From Lachnospiraceae bacterium (GTDB lineage: Bacteria > Bacillota > Clostridia > Lachnospirales > Lachnospiraceae): a stretch of DNA of 64,000 nucleotides. Position numbers and translations under genes: made by a program. How positions within the stretch are numbered: the stretch's first letter is position 1; every line of letters starts with the position of its first letter. Shown here piece by piece: positions 16,849 to 26,212 of the stretch. Location of the stretch: contig JAFZQU010000038.1 in assembly GCA_017620255.1 (NCBI GenBank), positions 1 through 64,000 on the forward strand. The letters run 5' to 3'. A model generated the notes under the pieces. It made no database searches and was not told where the DNA came from. It saw only the letters and a list, made by a program, of their open reading frames with translations.

Positions 16849-17775
16849 TCAGACCTCTAACAGGAACGGATCGATCCAGTAATCAAGCGGCGGGATGTCC
16901 ACGAAGGTCAGGACAGCCAGTACCACGATCAGGATCGCAATGTAGATCAGCAGTTTCTTTTCCCGGTACAGTTTCTCAGGCTTCTGTGCGGCCGAATCGG
17001 GTTTGAAAGCGATCGCCAGATAGAAACAGAACAGTCCGAATATAAACGGCATGGCGATCAGGTATTCGATCCGGTATTTGATCATAAAGATACCGATGAA
17101 GAACGTAGCTGTCAATGCGTAGAAAAAAGTGGAGATCAGAAGCGACTGTTCTGAATAATGCTTGAATGATTTTCTGTAAAGTCCTGCCGTCTCCGGGTCG
17201 CCGATCATCCTGTATTCGGCAAACCGCTTGGTCGCCATTAAGAAAGCGCCCGCAAACCAGTAGCCGATGAGAATGGAACTGGGCGGCTGATAGGCGTCCG
17301 TGATGATAAACCAGCCAAGCAGCAGACGGATCATGTTATTGATGGACTCACTTAAGACATCCAGATACGGGATATCCTTGGTGCGTACAGGCTTCACATT
17401 GTAGAGAACACCCATGATGAGCAGCCAGATCTCCATCAGGAGAAACGGTGTGTTCACGAGCAGGGAAAGCCCGATGCCGATCACGATGCAGACCGCATAC
17501 TCCAGCATGACAAGGGAGAATTTCATGTTCTCCGAAACCACGGGCCTGTATTTCTTGGTCGGATGAAACTTATCGAATTCCGCATCCAGCCATTCGTTGA
17601 TCACATAATTGGCCGACGCGATAAAGCAGGTTGCAAAAAAACCCGCCAGGAATTTCCAGATCGTTTCGATCGAAAAAACATAGTCCGTCAAAAGGATTGC
17701 GATCGCGATACCCGGAAGGATAAATGCGTTTTTCACCCAGTGATCCGGTCTTGCGATCTTGATATATTTCTTCAT
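16849..17775 (-). CDS. UbiA-family prenyltransferase (decaprenyl-phosphate phosphoribosyltransferase-like)
   Basis: Integral membrane enzyme with eight to nine hydrophobic helices. The first Asp-rich motif is NYVINEWLDAEFDKFHPTK followed by YRPV, which matches the phosphoribosyltransferase branch (Rv3806c type) better than quinone-forming UbiA. The second motif region is VLYNVKPVRTKDIPYLDVLSES. It would link phosphoribose to a polyprenyl phosphate for cell-wall glycan precursors. The start overlaps the rpe stop by four bases (ATGA), so it is coupled to rpe, which makes pentose phosphates. This position in Firmicute clusters often holds thiN instead. Confidence 0.78.
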   Translation of the reverse strand: MKKYIKIARPDHWVKNAFILPGIAIAILLTDYVFSIETIWKFLAGFFATCFIASANYVINEWLDAEFDKFHPTKKYRPVVSENMKFSLVMLEYAVCIVIGIGLSLLVNTPFLLMEIWLLIMGVLYNVKPVRTKDIPYLDVLSESINNMIRLLLGWFIITDAYQPPSSILIGYWFAGAFLMATKRFAEYRMIGDPETAGLYRKSFKHYSEQSLLISTFFYALTATFFIGIFMIKYRIEYLIAMPFIFGLFCFYLAIAFKPDSAAQKPEKLYREKKLLIYIAILIVVLAVLTFVDIPPLDYWIDPFLLEV

Positions 17776-18452
17776 TTCCGGCTTCTCCCGTCAAACAGTT
17801 TCTTGAAATAAGTGACATTGTCGGCGATATCGCCGCGGAATACCGAGGATCCCATGACAAATACATTCGCACCCGCATCCATGACATACTCGATGTTTTC
17901 ACGCGTGATGCCGCCATCCACTTCTATATCCGCATGCAGATTCTGCTCGTCGAGCATCCTGCGCAGTTCGCGGATCTTATCCGTGCAGATATCCATATAA
18001 TCCTGTCCGCCAAAGCCCGGCTCCACGGTCATGATCAGGAACATATCCGCACTGGCCAGATACGGTTTCAGGACGGAAACGCTGGTATTCGGCTTAATGG
18101 ATATGCCTGCCATCATCCCGTAACTGTGGATCTTGTCAAGCGTGTCACCGATGCTGCCGCAGGCTTCATAGTGAAACGTGATGATATCTGCGCCGGCGTC
18201 GTAAAAATCACGGATATAGCGTTCCGGACGCTCGATCATCAGATGAACGTCAAACGCCTTCTTGGTGACTTTTCTGACGGATTCGATCAACGGGATCCCG
18301 AAGGAAATATTGGGCACAAAATTGCCGTCCATGACGTCGATGTGGAAATAATCCGCTCCCGCTTCATCAACGATCCTCATCTGTTCTCCGAGGCACGCCA
18401 GATCGGCTGCCAGAATGGAAGGGGCCAAAGTATACATTCGCTGTCTCCTCAA
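17772..18452 (-). CDS. rpe: Ribulose-phosphate 3-epimerase
   Basis: TIM-barrel enzyme interconverting ribulose-5-phosphate and xylulose-5-phosphate in the pentose phosphate pathway. Motifs: LAPSILAADLACLGEQ at the start, the metal-binding HIDVMDGNFVPN, DVHLMI, the second signature MTVEPGFGGQDYM, and EVDGGI with GSSVF near the end. Length of 226 residues is standard. It overlaps rsgA upstream by four bases and the UbiA gene downstream by four bases. Confidence 0.96.
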   Translation of the reverse strand: MRRQRMYTLAPSILAADLACLGEQMRIVDEAGADYFHIDVMDGNFVPNISFGIPLIESVRKVTKKAFDVHLMIERPERYIRDFYDAGADIITFHYEACGSIGDTLDKIHSYGMMAGISIKPNTSVSVLKPYLASADMFLIMTVEPGFGGQDYMDICTDKIRELRRMLDEQNLHADIEVDGGITRENIEYVMDAGANVFVMGSSVFRGDIADNVTYFKKLFDGRSRK

Positions 18453-19330
18453 TAGTTGTGTTTTGCCTTGTCTTTCAGTTCCAGGTAGATCTCCGTATAG
18501 TGATCGTACCGCTCTTTCGGGATCTCTCCCGCTTCAACCGCAAGCTTTACGCCGCAGTCCGGTTCGTGGATATGGGAACACGGCTGAAAACGGCAGTTTA
18601 AGTGATCCTGAAACTCCTCGTAATAATCCTGCAGCTGTTCACAGGTCAGTCCGGTCACGTCATAGGAAGTAAAGCCGGGCGTGTCCATGATATATGTCTC
18701 TGCCGCGATGGGAATGATCTCGGAATGCCTGGTCGTATGCCTGCCGCGTGCGACTTTCCGGCTGATCTCTCCCGTTTCCATCTGTCTAAAGCTCTGCAGA
18801 CAGTTGATGATCGATGATTTTCCAACGCCCGACGGCCCTGCCACAGCTGTGGTTTTGCCCTGCAAAAGCGCACGGACATCTTCGATCCCCTCTCCGTTCA
18901 CCGCACTGGTGAACAGGATCTCACAGCCGCTGTTTTGATAGATCCGGCGGACGGCTTGCACATCCTTGTCATCGACCAGATCTTCTTTGTTGAAACATAA
19001 CAGAACCCTGATATCCTGCTGCAGATACTGGAGCATCAGTTTGTCCAGAAGCAGGTAATTCGGAAGCGGGCTTTTTAAAGCAAAAATGAGCAGGGTCTGG
19101 TCAACATTGGCCACTTGCGGACGGACCAGTTCATTCCGGCGCGGTAAAATGCCGGTGATACTGCCCTCCATATCCTGCTCACTGAGTGATCGCAGGGTCA
19201 CATAGTCCCCCACCAGGGGCTTTTGCTGATCCTTGCGAAAGATACCCTTTGCTTTGCATACATAGGTGCCGGTGCCTTCCACATATACGTCGTAGAATCC
19301 GGCAATCCCCTTAACAATGCGTCCCTGCAT
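18449..19330 (-). CDS. rsgA: Ribosome small-subunit maturation GTPase RsgA
   Basis: Circularly permuted GTPase involved in late 30S assembly. An OB fold (residues 1-70) precedes the G domain, in which G4 (CFNKEDL) comes before G1 (AGPSGVGKSSI) and G3 (MDTPGF). The C-terminal zinc motif is C-x4-C-x-H-x5-C (CRFQPCSHIHEPDC). It lies between prkC and rpe, as is usual in Firmicutes. Confidence 0.96.
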   Translation of the reverse strand: MQGRIVKGIAGFYDVYVEGTGTYVCKAKGIFRKDQQKPLVGDYVTLRSLSEQDMEGSITGILPRRNELVRPQVANVDQTLLIFALKSPLPNYLLLDKLMLQYLQQDIRVLLCFNKEDLVDDKDVQAVRRIYQNSGCEILFTSAVNGEGIEDVRALLQGKTTAVAGPSGVGKSSIINCLQSFRQMETGEISRKVARGRHTTRHSEIIPIAAETYIMDTPGFTSYDVTGLTCEQLQDYYEEFQDHLNCRFQPCSHIHEPDCGVKLAVEAGEIPKERYDHYTEIYLELKDKAKHNY

Positions 19331-19333
19331 GCC

Positions 19334-21604
19334 CTACTCCTGTGTGAACTGTACCGCGACAGGAGAAGTCTGATGCCATCCTCCGTCCGTTCCCTGATAG
19401 TTCACCGTCACATAACCCATTTCCGTGGAAATGCCGGCCTGAGTGACCGTATACGGGAAGGAGGAAGTAGAAAACCGGTTGACTTCCGCATTTGTGAGAT
19501 CTGTCAGTATGATCACCGCTTCCGTTCCGACAAAATAATCGGCGGGCGCGGACACATCCAAATGACAGGTGTATGTGGAAGATCCGAGGCTGACGACAAA
19601 ATCAACCGTCGTGCCTGCTTTGACTTCCGTATCCGCTGCTACAGACTGCGCGAGAACCAGGCCTGCTGCCACAGCGTCGTTGTGTTCTTCCGTGATCGTA
19701 CCCCAGCTGAGTCCGGAGGTGGTCAGCATGGACTTGGCCGTTGTCTCATCTTTCCCGACAAGGTCCGGTACTTTGATGGTGTCGGATTCCGGCGGTCCTT
19801 CGCTGATATATACCGTTACCGTGCTGCCTCTGGGTGCCGTTGTCGCTCCGAGCGGACTCTGGGAAACGATCTGTCCTTTCGGTGCATTGGGGTTCGTGGT
19901 CGTCTCCACTGCAAGCACAAAACCTTCCGCATCCAGCAGTACTTTGGCTTCCGCCTCCGTCTTGCCGGTCAGGTCGGGAACCGGAGATCCGCCGTTCACC
20001 TTGCCGGAACTAATCACCAGTTTCAGCTGGGTACCGGTCGCAACCTGTGTGCCTGCCTCTATATCCTGTGAAATGATATAATCCTTTTCATACTCCGTGG
20101 ATTCCTGACGGGAAGCCGATGCAGTCAGCCCCGCTTCTGTCAGCAGGTCGGAAGCCTGTTCAAACGTCTTGCCGACAAGATCCGGTACGGCGACCATGCC
20201 GGACTGTGCCTCTATCCCGGGTTCTTCTTTCCCGGAGGATTTTCCGAAGAGGCCCATGACATTTCCGATCACGACAAATGCGACCACGGCGATGATCACC
20301 GCCGCAACGATCATCAGGATCGTCATGATCTTCTCCATCTTCGGATCTACATCATCCTCGTCGTCAAAATCATCGTAATATTCTCTGCGGTCCTCTATCT
20401 GACGGCCCCTCTGTTTCCGGCCCTTCCCCTGTCTTTCTTCGCGGGGATCCGGACGCTCCGGTCTTGCTTTGCCTCTCTGTACCGGTTCGGGTTCCGCACC
20501 GTGTTTTTTCACACGCGGGGAGAACAGATCAACCTGCTCGAGCTCATCTTCCTTGGCAAATTCCTCATACGGATTCTTATAAACCGGCGGCTGCGGGTTA
20601 TTCACATGTTGTACGGGCTGCTGATACGGATCATATACAGGCGGCTGGTTCTGCGGCTGATAGTTGTTTCCCGCATACATCTGGTCCACGTTCATCTGCT
20701 GACGGATGCTCTGTCTGTCATCATCCGTGATCGACTTGGTCCCCTCCGCACTTGCGGCCTGATTGATCACGACAAAATTCTCGTCCGGATGGATCAGGGA
20801 ACGCTTAAGATCTGCGATCAGTTCACTGACATTGGCATATCTTCTGTCCGGATTCTTCTGCGTACATTTGTAGATGATCTGCTCGACACTGACCGGGATC
20901 TCCGGTACGAAACTGCGTGGCGAAGGAAGTTCTTCCTGAATGTGCTTGATCGCGATCGCCACCGTCGTCTCACCGTCAAACGGCACACGGCCCGTGACCA
21001 TCTCAAACATGGTGATACCGATGGAATAAATATCCGATTTGGCATCCGAATAACCGCCTCTTGCCTGCTCCGGCGATGTATAATGCACGGAACCCATCGC
21101 ATGGCTCGTGATCGTATCGCTCGATGCTGCCCTGGCGATACCAAAGTCGGCTACTTTGACTTTGCCTTCCTTGGAGATGATGATATTCTGCGGTTTGATA
21201 TCCCTGTGGATGATCCCGTTATTATGCGCGGCTTCAATACCCATGGATACCTGGATCGCAATACTGATCGCTTCCTTGACGGATAAACAGATCTTCTTCT
21301 CGATATAGTTCTTCAGGGTGATTCCTTCGACCAGTTCCATGACGAAATAGTACATGCCGTCTTCTTCGCCGACGTCATATACATTGACGATGTTCGGATG
21401 CATGAGTCCTGCTGCCGACTGCGCCTCTACACGGAATTTGGACACGAAATTCTTGTTGGACGAATATTCCGACTTCAATACCTTGATCGCAACAAAACGG
21501 TTCAGCTTATGGTCTTTCGCCTTATAAACGTCAGCCATACCGCCTGCACCGATCAGGTCTATGATTTCATAACGATCCCCGAGTATCATTCCTGGTTGTA
21601 TCAT
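19334..21604 (-). CDS. prkC: PASTA-domain Ser/Thr protein kinase (PrkC/Stk1)
   Basis: Membrane kinase that senses peptidoglycan fragments or lipid II and phosphorylates cell-wall and translation proteins. The kinase domain (1-270) has GAGGMADVY, VAIKVL, IIHRDIKPQN, DFGIA and GSVHYTSPEQARG. A Pro/Gln-rich and charged juxtamembrane linker of about 150 residues is followed by one membrane helix near 430-455 and three PASTA repeats, each beginning PDL(V/T)GK. An extra beta domain of about 80 residues ends the protein. The partner phosphatase gene lies 49 bases upstream. Confidence 0.96.
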   Translation of the reverse strand: MIQPGMILGDRYEIIDLIGAGGMADVYKAKDHKLNRFVAIKVLKSEYSSNKNFVSKFRVEAQSAAGLMHPNIVNVYDVGEEDGMYYFVMELVEGITLKNYIEKKICLSVKEAISIAIQVSMGIEAAHNNGIIHRDIKPQNIIISKEGKVKVADFGIARAASSDTITSHAMGSVHYTSPEQARGGYSDAKSDIYSIGITMFEMVTGRVPFDGETTVAIAIKHIQEELPSPRSFVPEIPVSVEQIIYKCTQKNPDRRYANVSELIADLKRSLIHPDENFVVINQAASAEGTKSITDDDRQSIRQQMNVDQMYAGNNYQPQNQPPVYDPYQQPVQHVNNPQPPVYKNPYEEFAKEDELEQVDLFSPRVKKHGAEPEPVQRGKARPERPDPREERQGKGRKQRGRQIEDRREYYDDFDDEDDVDPKMEKIMTILMIVAAVIIAVVAFVVIGNVMGLFGKSSGKEEPGIEAQSGMVAVPDLVGKTFEQASDLLTEAGLTASASRQESTEYEKDYIISQDIEAGTQVATGTQLKLVISSGKVNGGSPVPDLTGKTEAEAKVLLDAEGFVLAVETTTNPNAPKGQIVSQSPLGATTAPRGSTVTVYISEGPPESDTIKVPDLVGKDETTAKSMLTTSGLSWGTITEEHNDAVAAGLVLAQSVAADTEVKAGTTVDFVVSLGSSTYTCHLDVSAPADYFVGTEAVIILTDLTNAEVNRFSTSSFPYTVTQAGISTEMGYVTVNYQGTDGGWHQTSPVAVQFTQE

Positions 21605-21652
21605 TCGTACTTCCCTTTCTTTTGGGCATCTGCCCGGTATGCCGGTCCCGGT

Positions 21653-22405
21653 TTATTTCCTTCCCGGCACAACCTCTATAATCACGACGCCGATGTTATC
21701 ACTGCCGCCGTTATGATTCGCTACTTTGATCAGTTCCTCCACGACCTGGACCACGTCGCGCTGCGCTTTGACCACCATGCGGATGTCTTCATCCTCCACC
21801 ATGTTGGTCAGCCCGTCCGAACACATCAGGATGATATCGCCCTCTTTTAAGTCCACCTCAAAGAAGTCGATCTCCACCGTCTCGGTGACACCGAGCGCTC
21901 TGGTAATGATGTTCTTGTCCGGATGTTCTCTGGCCGCACTCCTGTCGAGTTCGCCGATCCGCACCATTTCCTCTACCAGCGAATGGTCTTTGGTGATCTG
22001 TTCGATGTCGTCATCAATGACATAGAGCCTGCTGTCGCCGACATTGGCAACGATCAGCGTGTGGTCAACGATCGTCGCGACCACTGCCGTTGTTCCCATA
22101 CCGCGCAGCTGCTCCTGTGTCCCGGCTTTTTCGTAGATCTCCCGGTTCGCACACTCGATCGCCTCGCGGATGATACGTACAGGCTCTTTTTCTTCACAGA
22201 CCATCACTTCGCGTTCAATGGCTTTGACTGCGTATGCAGACGCAAAATCACCTGCTTTGTGTCCACCCATGCCATCGCATACGATGAACAGATTCGGCAG
22301 GTTTCCCAAAGGCACTTCGCACGTATAGACGTTGTCCTGATTGATCTTCCGTTTCCGGCCGATGTCGGTTTTGGAAAAGGTCTTAAGCATACTGTTACTT
22401 CCCAC
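21653..22405 (-). CDS. stp: PP2C-type protein phosphatase (Stp1/PrpC)
   Basis: Manganese-dependent Ser/Thr phosphatase that reverses PrkC. Metal-binding and catalytic motifs: KINQDNVY, FIVCDGMGGHKAGDFAS, ANVGDSRLYVI, ILMCSDGLTNMV and GGSDNIGVV. The length of 250 residues is standard. It lies between rlmN and prkC in the conserved cluster. Confidence 0.95.
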   Translation of the reverse strand: MGSNSMLKTFSKTDIGRKRKINQDNVYTCEVPLGNLPNLFIVCDGMGGHKAGDFASAYAVKAIEREVMVCEEKEPVRIIREAIECANREIYEKAGTQEQLRGMGTTAVVATIVDHTLIVANVGDSRLYVIDDDIEQITKDHSLVEEMVRIGELDRSAAREHPDKNIITRALGVTETVEIDFFEVDLKEGDIILMCSDGLTNMVEDEDIRMVVKAQRDVVQVVEELIKVANHNGGSDNIGVVIIEVVPGRK

Positions 22406-22420
22406 TTGATGATAGGACTT

Positions 22421-23467
22421 TTATGCGTCCCCGGAATGCGCAAGATGGCGGCGTCTGAGTTGTCCGCAGGCGCCGTCGATATCTCTGCCCATTTCCCTTC
22501 TAATAGTAACATTTATATGATTTTTTTCAAGTTTATTTTTGAATGCGAGGACCGCGTTTTTGTCCGATTGTTGATAGTTTCTTTCCCTGACGGGGTTCAC
22601 CGGGATGAGGTTGATATGGCAGTTCATGCCTCTAACGAGCGCGGCCAGTGTTTCCGCATCCTTCTCCGAATCGTTTTCACCGCGGATCAGCGCATATTCA
22701 AAGGTGATCCGGCGGCCCGTTTTATCAAAATAATACCTGCATGCATCGATGAGTTCCGGCAGGGAATAGCGGTTTGCGACCGGCATCAGTTCTTTTCTCT
22801 TTGCATCATCCGGCGCATGCAGTGAGATCGCCAGTGTGATCTGCAGCTGCTCATCCGCCAGTGTTTTGATTCTGTCGCATAAACCGCAGGTGCTGACCGT
22901 TACGTTGCGCTGGCTTATATTCTGCCCGTACTCGTCTGTCAGCATTTTCAGGAATGTCAATAGGTTTACATAATTCTCCAACGGTTCCCCGGAGCCCATA
23001 ACGACCACATGAGAGACCTTTTCGCCTGTGTCTTCCATAACGGCATAGATCTGCCCGAGCATCTCTCCGGGCGTTAAGTCCCGCACTTTCCCGTCGATCG
23101 TGGAAGCACAGAACCTGCAGCCCATGTTACAGCCCACCTGGGAAGAGATACAGACCGCATTACCGTGCTCATACCGCATGAACACACTCTCGATCACGTT
23201 GCCGTCATGCAGCGAAAACAGGTATTTTCTGGTGCCGTCATACCGGCTCTCGAGCATCGTCTCCTGTCTGACCGGATAGATCATATACTTTGCGTCCAGC
23301 TGTTCCGTCAGTTTTGCAGGCACGTTTGTCATGGCCGCATATGTCTGCACACCCTGCACGTGCAGCCAGCGGTAGATCTGGTCGGCGCGGTATTTTTTCT
23401 CACCGAGCAGCGTGATCACATCCTGAAGTTGTGTATGATCCAGGGATCGCAGATCTTCTTTCATCAT
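22421..23467 (-). CDS. rlmN: Dual-specificity 23S rRNA/tRNA adenine-C2 methyltransferase RlmN
   Basis: Radical SAM enzyme that methylates A2503 of 23S rRNA and A37 of some tRNAs. The iron-sulfur motif is C-x3-C-x2-C (CNMGCRFC). Other family signs are MGSGEPLENY, TVSTCGL (the second catalytic Cys), SLHAPDD, and GMNCHINLIPVNPV. The usual C-terminal Cys in DIDGACGQLR is present. It starts 3 bases after the rsmB stop. Confidence 0.96.
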   Translation of the reverse strand: MMKEDLRSLDHTQLQDVITLLGEKKYRADQIYRWLHVQGVQTYAAMTNVPAKLTEQLDAKYMIYPVRQETMLESRYDGTRKYLFSLHDGNVIESVFMRYEHGNAVCISSQVGCNMGCRFCASTIDGKVRDLTPGEMLGQIYAVMEDTGEKVSHVVVMGSGEPLENYVNLLTFLKMLTDEYGQNISQRNVTVSTCGLCDRIKTLADEQLQITLAISLHAPDDAKRKELMPVANRYSLPELIDACRYYFDKTGRRITFEYALIRGENDSEKDAETLAALVRGMNCHINLIPVNPVRERNYQQSDKNAVLAFKNKLEKNHINVTIRREMGRDIDGACGQLRRRHLAHSGDA

Positions 23468-23470
23468 CGC

Positions 23471-24811
23471 TTACTTATCCGTCTTTTTGAAAAGGGCAAA
23501 AAAGAATCCGTCGTGCAGATCGTCCGGAAATATCTGCTGCTTTTTCAACATTGAAAACGGCAGGTTTTCTTCGATCCAGGCTGCCTGTTCTTCGTTTTCC
23601 GCGGGGTTCAATGTACAGGTGGAATATAACAGATAGCCGCCTGCCTTCACGTAATCAGAAACATTCTGCAGAATGCATCTCTGCAGCCCTGCAAGTTCTT
23701 CCATCTGCGGCCCGCTCATGCGGTATTTCACATCCGTCTTTCTCCCGATGGTCGCAAGTCCCGAACACGGCAGATCCGCGATCAGCACATCCGCAGAGTT
23801 TACATAACTCTCATGCCGCTGTGTCGCATCACACACAACGGCCTCTAGATTGTCAAAGCCGCAACGATCCGCATTTTCCCTGATCAGTCCGACTTTCTTT
23901 TCACTGACGTCACAGGCTGTGACCGTGCCGCCACCAAGTTTACATAAAATATCAGCCGCCTGTATGCTCTTGCCGCCGGGCGCCGCGCAGACATCCAGCA
24001 CCCTGTCTCCCGCTTTGAACGGGATCTGGCAAACTGCCTGCATGGAAGCCTGATCCTGCACCTGTATCAGTCCCTGCGAAAATGCGCGCAGTGCCTGCAG
24101 GCTGTCATATTCCGCCAGTCTGTATGCCTTCTCCTGCGGATCAAGATCCGGGATAAGCGGCAATTCCACAAGCCTGCCTTCGCCTTCCATATCCTGCTGC
24201 AACTGCTCCACCCCGGTCTTGGACGTGTTGATCCGTACCGTCAGGGGGAGTTCTTTCAGGAACGAGCGCATGATCTTTTCTGCCCGGTCGCCGTAATGCG
24301 TCCTGAAATGTCTGACGAGTTCTTCCGGCATGGAATAGACGATACTGTCATGCAGAACGGGATCGGTCTCTGCGGACGGATATGCGATCGTATCTTTGTT
24401 TCTCGCAATATTGCGCAGAACACCGTTGACAAAACCTTTCAGCGGACCAAAGCCCTTTTTCTGCGTGATCTTGACCGCCTCGTTACATACGGCAGAGGGC
24501 GGAACTGCGTCCATATAGAGCAGCTGGTATACGCTCATCCGCAATATACACAAAATGACAGGCTTCATCTTGTCCGCAGGTGTTTTGGAAAACCGGTCGA
24601 TCACATAGTCCAGTTCGATCTTCCGTTCCACACACCCTTCCATGACACGCTTCATAAAGCTTCGATGCTGCCTGTCCAGATAGGCGTATTTTTGCAATAC
24701 GTCCTGTATGATCCTGTTACTGAAGTCTTCTCCCTTTTCGATCGCAAGAAGCGTCTCCAGTACGATCCATCTTTCGTTCAACCCAGGATATCTCCTGCTT
24801 CTATCTTGCAT
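23471..24811 (-). CDS. rsmB: 16S rRNA m5C967 methyltransferase RsmB
   Basis: An N-terminal NusB-like RNA-binding domain (1-150) is joined to a SAM-dependent methyltransferase domain. Motifs: LDVCAAPGGKSIQAA, the catalytic segment ADLPCSGLATIGRKTDVKYR, and YSTCTLNPAENE with the second cysteine. The ATG at 24811 overlaps fmt by 34 bases. A TTG at 24781 that overlaps the fmt stop as TTGA, with AGGAG upstream, would begin at the normal N-terminus and may be the real start. Confidence 0.95.
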   Translation of the reverse strand: MQDRSRRYPGLNERWIVLETLLAIEKGEDFSNRIIQDVLQKYAYLDRQHRSFMKRVMEGCVERKIELDYVIDRFSKTPADKMKPVILCILRMSVYQLLYMDAVPPSAVCNEAVKITQKKGFGPLKGFVNGVLRNIARNKDTIAYPSAETDPVLHDSIVYSMPEELVRHFRTHYGDRAEKIMRSFLKELPLTVRINTSKTGVEQLQQDMEGEGRLVELPLIPDLDPQEKAYRLAEYDSLQALRAFSQGLIQVQDQASMQAVCQIPFKAGDRVLDVCAAPGGKSIQAADILCKLGGGTVTACDVSEKKVGLIRENADRCGFDNLEAVVCDATQRHESYVNSADVLIADLPCSGLATIGRKTDVKYRMSGPQMEELAGLQRCILQNVSDYVKAGGYLLYSTCTLNPAENEEQAAWIEENLPFSMLKKQQIFPDDLHDGFFFALFKKTDK

Positions 24812-25707
24812 CCGCGCATGAATTCACCGGTCTGCATGCGTTTCCTGCCTTCCAGCTGTACTTCCGTGATCCTTAACGCGCCTTCACCCGTGCTGACGGT
24901 AAACGCGTCTTTCTCAACCCCGATCACGGTCCCCGGTGCTTCCCTGCATTCTTCGTTACAAACATACGCTTTCCAGATCTTCAGCGTCTTTCCGCCAAAA
25001 AATGTGAACGTACCGGGCCAGGGATCGAGTCCCCGGATCATCCTCTCGATCTTTACGGCAGGCTCTGCAAAATTGATATGCCCCATTTTTTTGTCCAGCA
25101 TTTTCGCATAGGTTGCCGCTTCGGAATCCTGTTTTACGGGGTGTGCATTTCCCGCTTCGATCTCATCAAGGGCTTTCACGATCAGTTTTGCGCCGGCTTC
25201 CGCCAGTTTATCATGCAAAGTACCGCCGGTCTCATCATCCGCGACCGGTACCTCTTCCGTAAACAGGACCGGTCCCGTATCCATCCCGGCGTCCATCTGC
25301 ATCACGCTCACTCCCGTCATCGTTTCACCCTCGATGATCGCCCACTGGATCGGCGCGCTTCCCCGGTATTTCGGGAGCAGGGATGTGTGCACGTTGATAC
25401 AGCCCTTTGCCGGCATATCCAGGATCTCCTGCGAAAGGATCTGGCCATAAGCCGCCACTACAAAAATATCCGCCTCGAAAGTCTTGAGTGTGGCGATACT
25501 TTCAGGCGTTTTGATCTTTGCAGGCTGGAAAACGGTCAAACCGTGTTCCAGTGCATATTCTTTCACCGGCGGCATGGAAACTTCTTTTCCCCTGCCCTTT
25601 GGTTTATCTTCTCTTGTCACGACTGCCGTGACCTCATGCCTGCTGTTTACGATCGAATCCAGCACGGTAACAGCCAGGTCGGGCGTCCCCATAAAAACGA
25701 TCTTCAC
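24778..25707 (-). CDS. fmt: Methionyl-tRNA formyltransferase
   Basis: Formylates initiator Met-tRNA using 10-formyl-THF. The N-terminal motif is KIVFMGTPDLAV; the catalytic Asn/His region is INVHTSLLPKYRGSAPIQWAI with GVSVMQMDAGMDTGPV. The C-terminal domain includes GTVIGVEKDAFTV. I place the start at the GTG at 25705-25707, 4 bases after the def stop and preceded by GGGG; the longer frame reads backwards through def and is not conserved. Confidence 0.95.
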   Translation of the reverse strand: MKIVFMGTPDLAVTVLDSIVNSRHEVTAVVTREDKPKGRGKEVSMPPVKEYALEHGLTVFQPAKIKTPESIATLKTFEADIFVVAAYGQILSQEILDMPAKGCINVHTSLLPKYRGSAPIQWAIIEGETMTGVSVMQMDAGMDTGPVLFTEEVPVADDETGGTLHDKLAEAGAKLIVKALDEIEAGNAHPVKQDSEAATYAKMLDKKMGHINFAEPAVKIERMIRGLDPWPGTFTFFGGKTLKIWKAYVCNEECREAPGTVIGVEKDAFTVSTGEGALRITEVQLEGRKRMQTGEFMRGCKIEAGDILG

Positions 25708-25711
25708 TGCT

Positions 25712-26188
25712 TTATTCCCCGTCTTCCTCATCCTGCACCGTGCGCAGATCGCCGATGACTTTTTCCACAAACAGATGCCCGTCCAGATGGTCGAGTTCAT
25801 GACAGATGGCACGCGCCAGAAGCTCGGTCCCCTCGATCTCCACAGGTTCCATCTCTTCGTTGAGTGCCATGACTTTTACATAGTTCGGTCTTGTGACGTC
25901 TCCGCACTTTCCGGGAACACTTAAACAGCCTTCCTGTCCGGTCTGTTCCCCGTCAGTCGCAACGATCCGCGGATTGATCAGCACGAGCGGTCCGTCTCCG
26001 ACATCGATCACGACCAGGCGTTTTAAGATACCGACCTGCGGTGCCGCAAGGCCCACTCCGTCTGCATCATACATTGTCTCAAACATGTCCTCGATCAGCG
26101 TCTTTGTGCGTTCCGTCATCTCCGTGACTTCCTTGCAGGTCTTGTTTAAAACCTCATCGCCGATCTCCCGGATCGTTCTAAGTGCCAT
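25712..26188 (-). CDS. def: Peptide deformylase
   Basis: Metal-dependent removal of the formyl group from nascent proteins. The three motifs are intact: GVGLAAPQVG, EGCLSVPG and HELDHLDGHLF (the HExxH motif appears as HELDH). 158 residues, a normal size. It is followed directly by fmt and preceded 24 bases upstream by priA. Confidence 0.96.
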   Translation of the reverse strand: MALRTIREIGDEVLNKTCKEVTEMTERTKTLIEDMFETMYDADGVGLAAPQVGILKRLVVIDVGDGPLVLINPRIVATDGEQTGQEGCLSVPGKCGDVTRPNYVKVMALNEEMEPVEIEGTELLARAICHELDHLDGHLFVEKVIGDLRTVQDEEDGE

Positions 26189-26212
26189 GGTAATTCCTCC
26201 GTCAGTTGCTGT

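Noticed and set aside
20501..21286. Long plus-strand frames opposite prkC and other genes
   Set aside because: They lie opposite genes with clear family motifs, have no ribosome binding sites and show no domain signal, so they are shadows.
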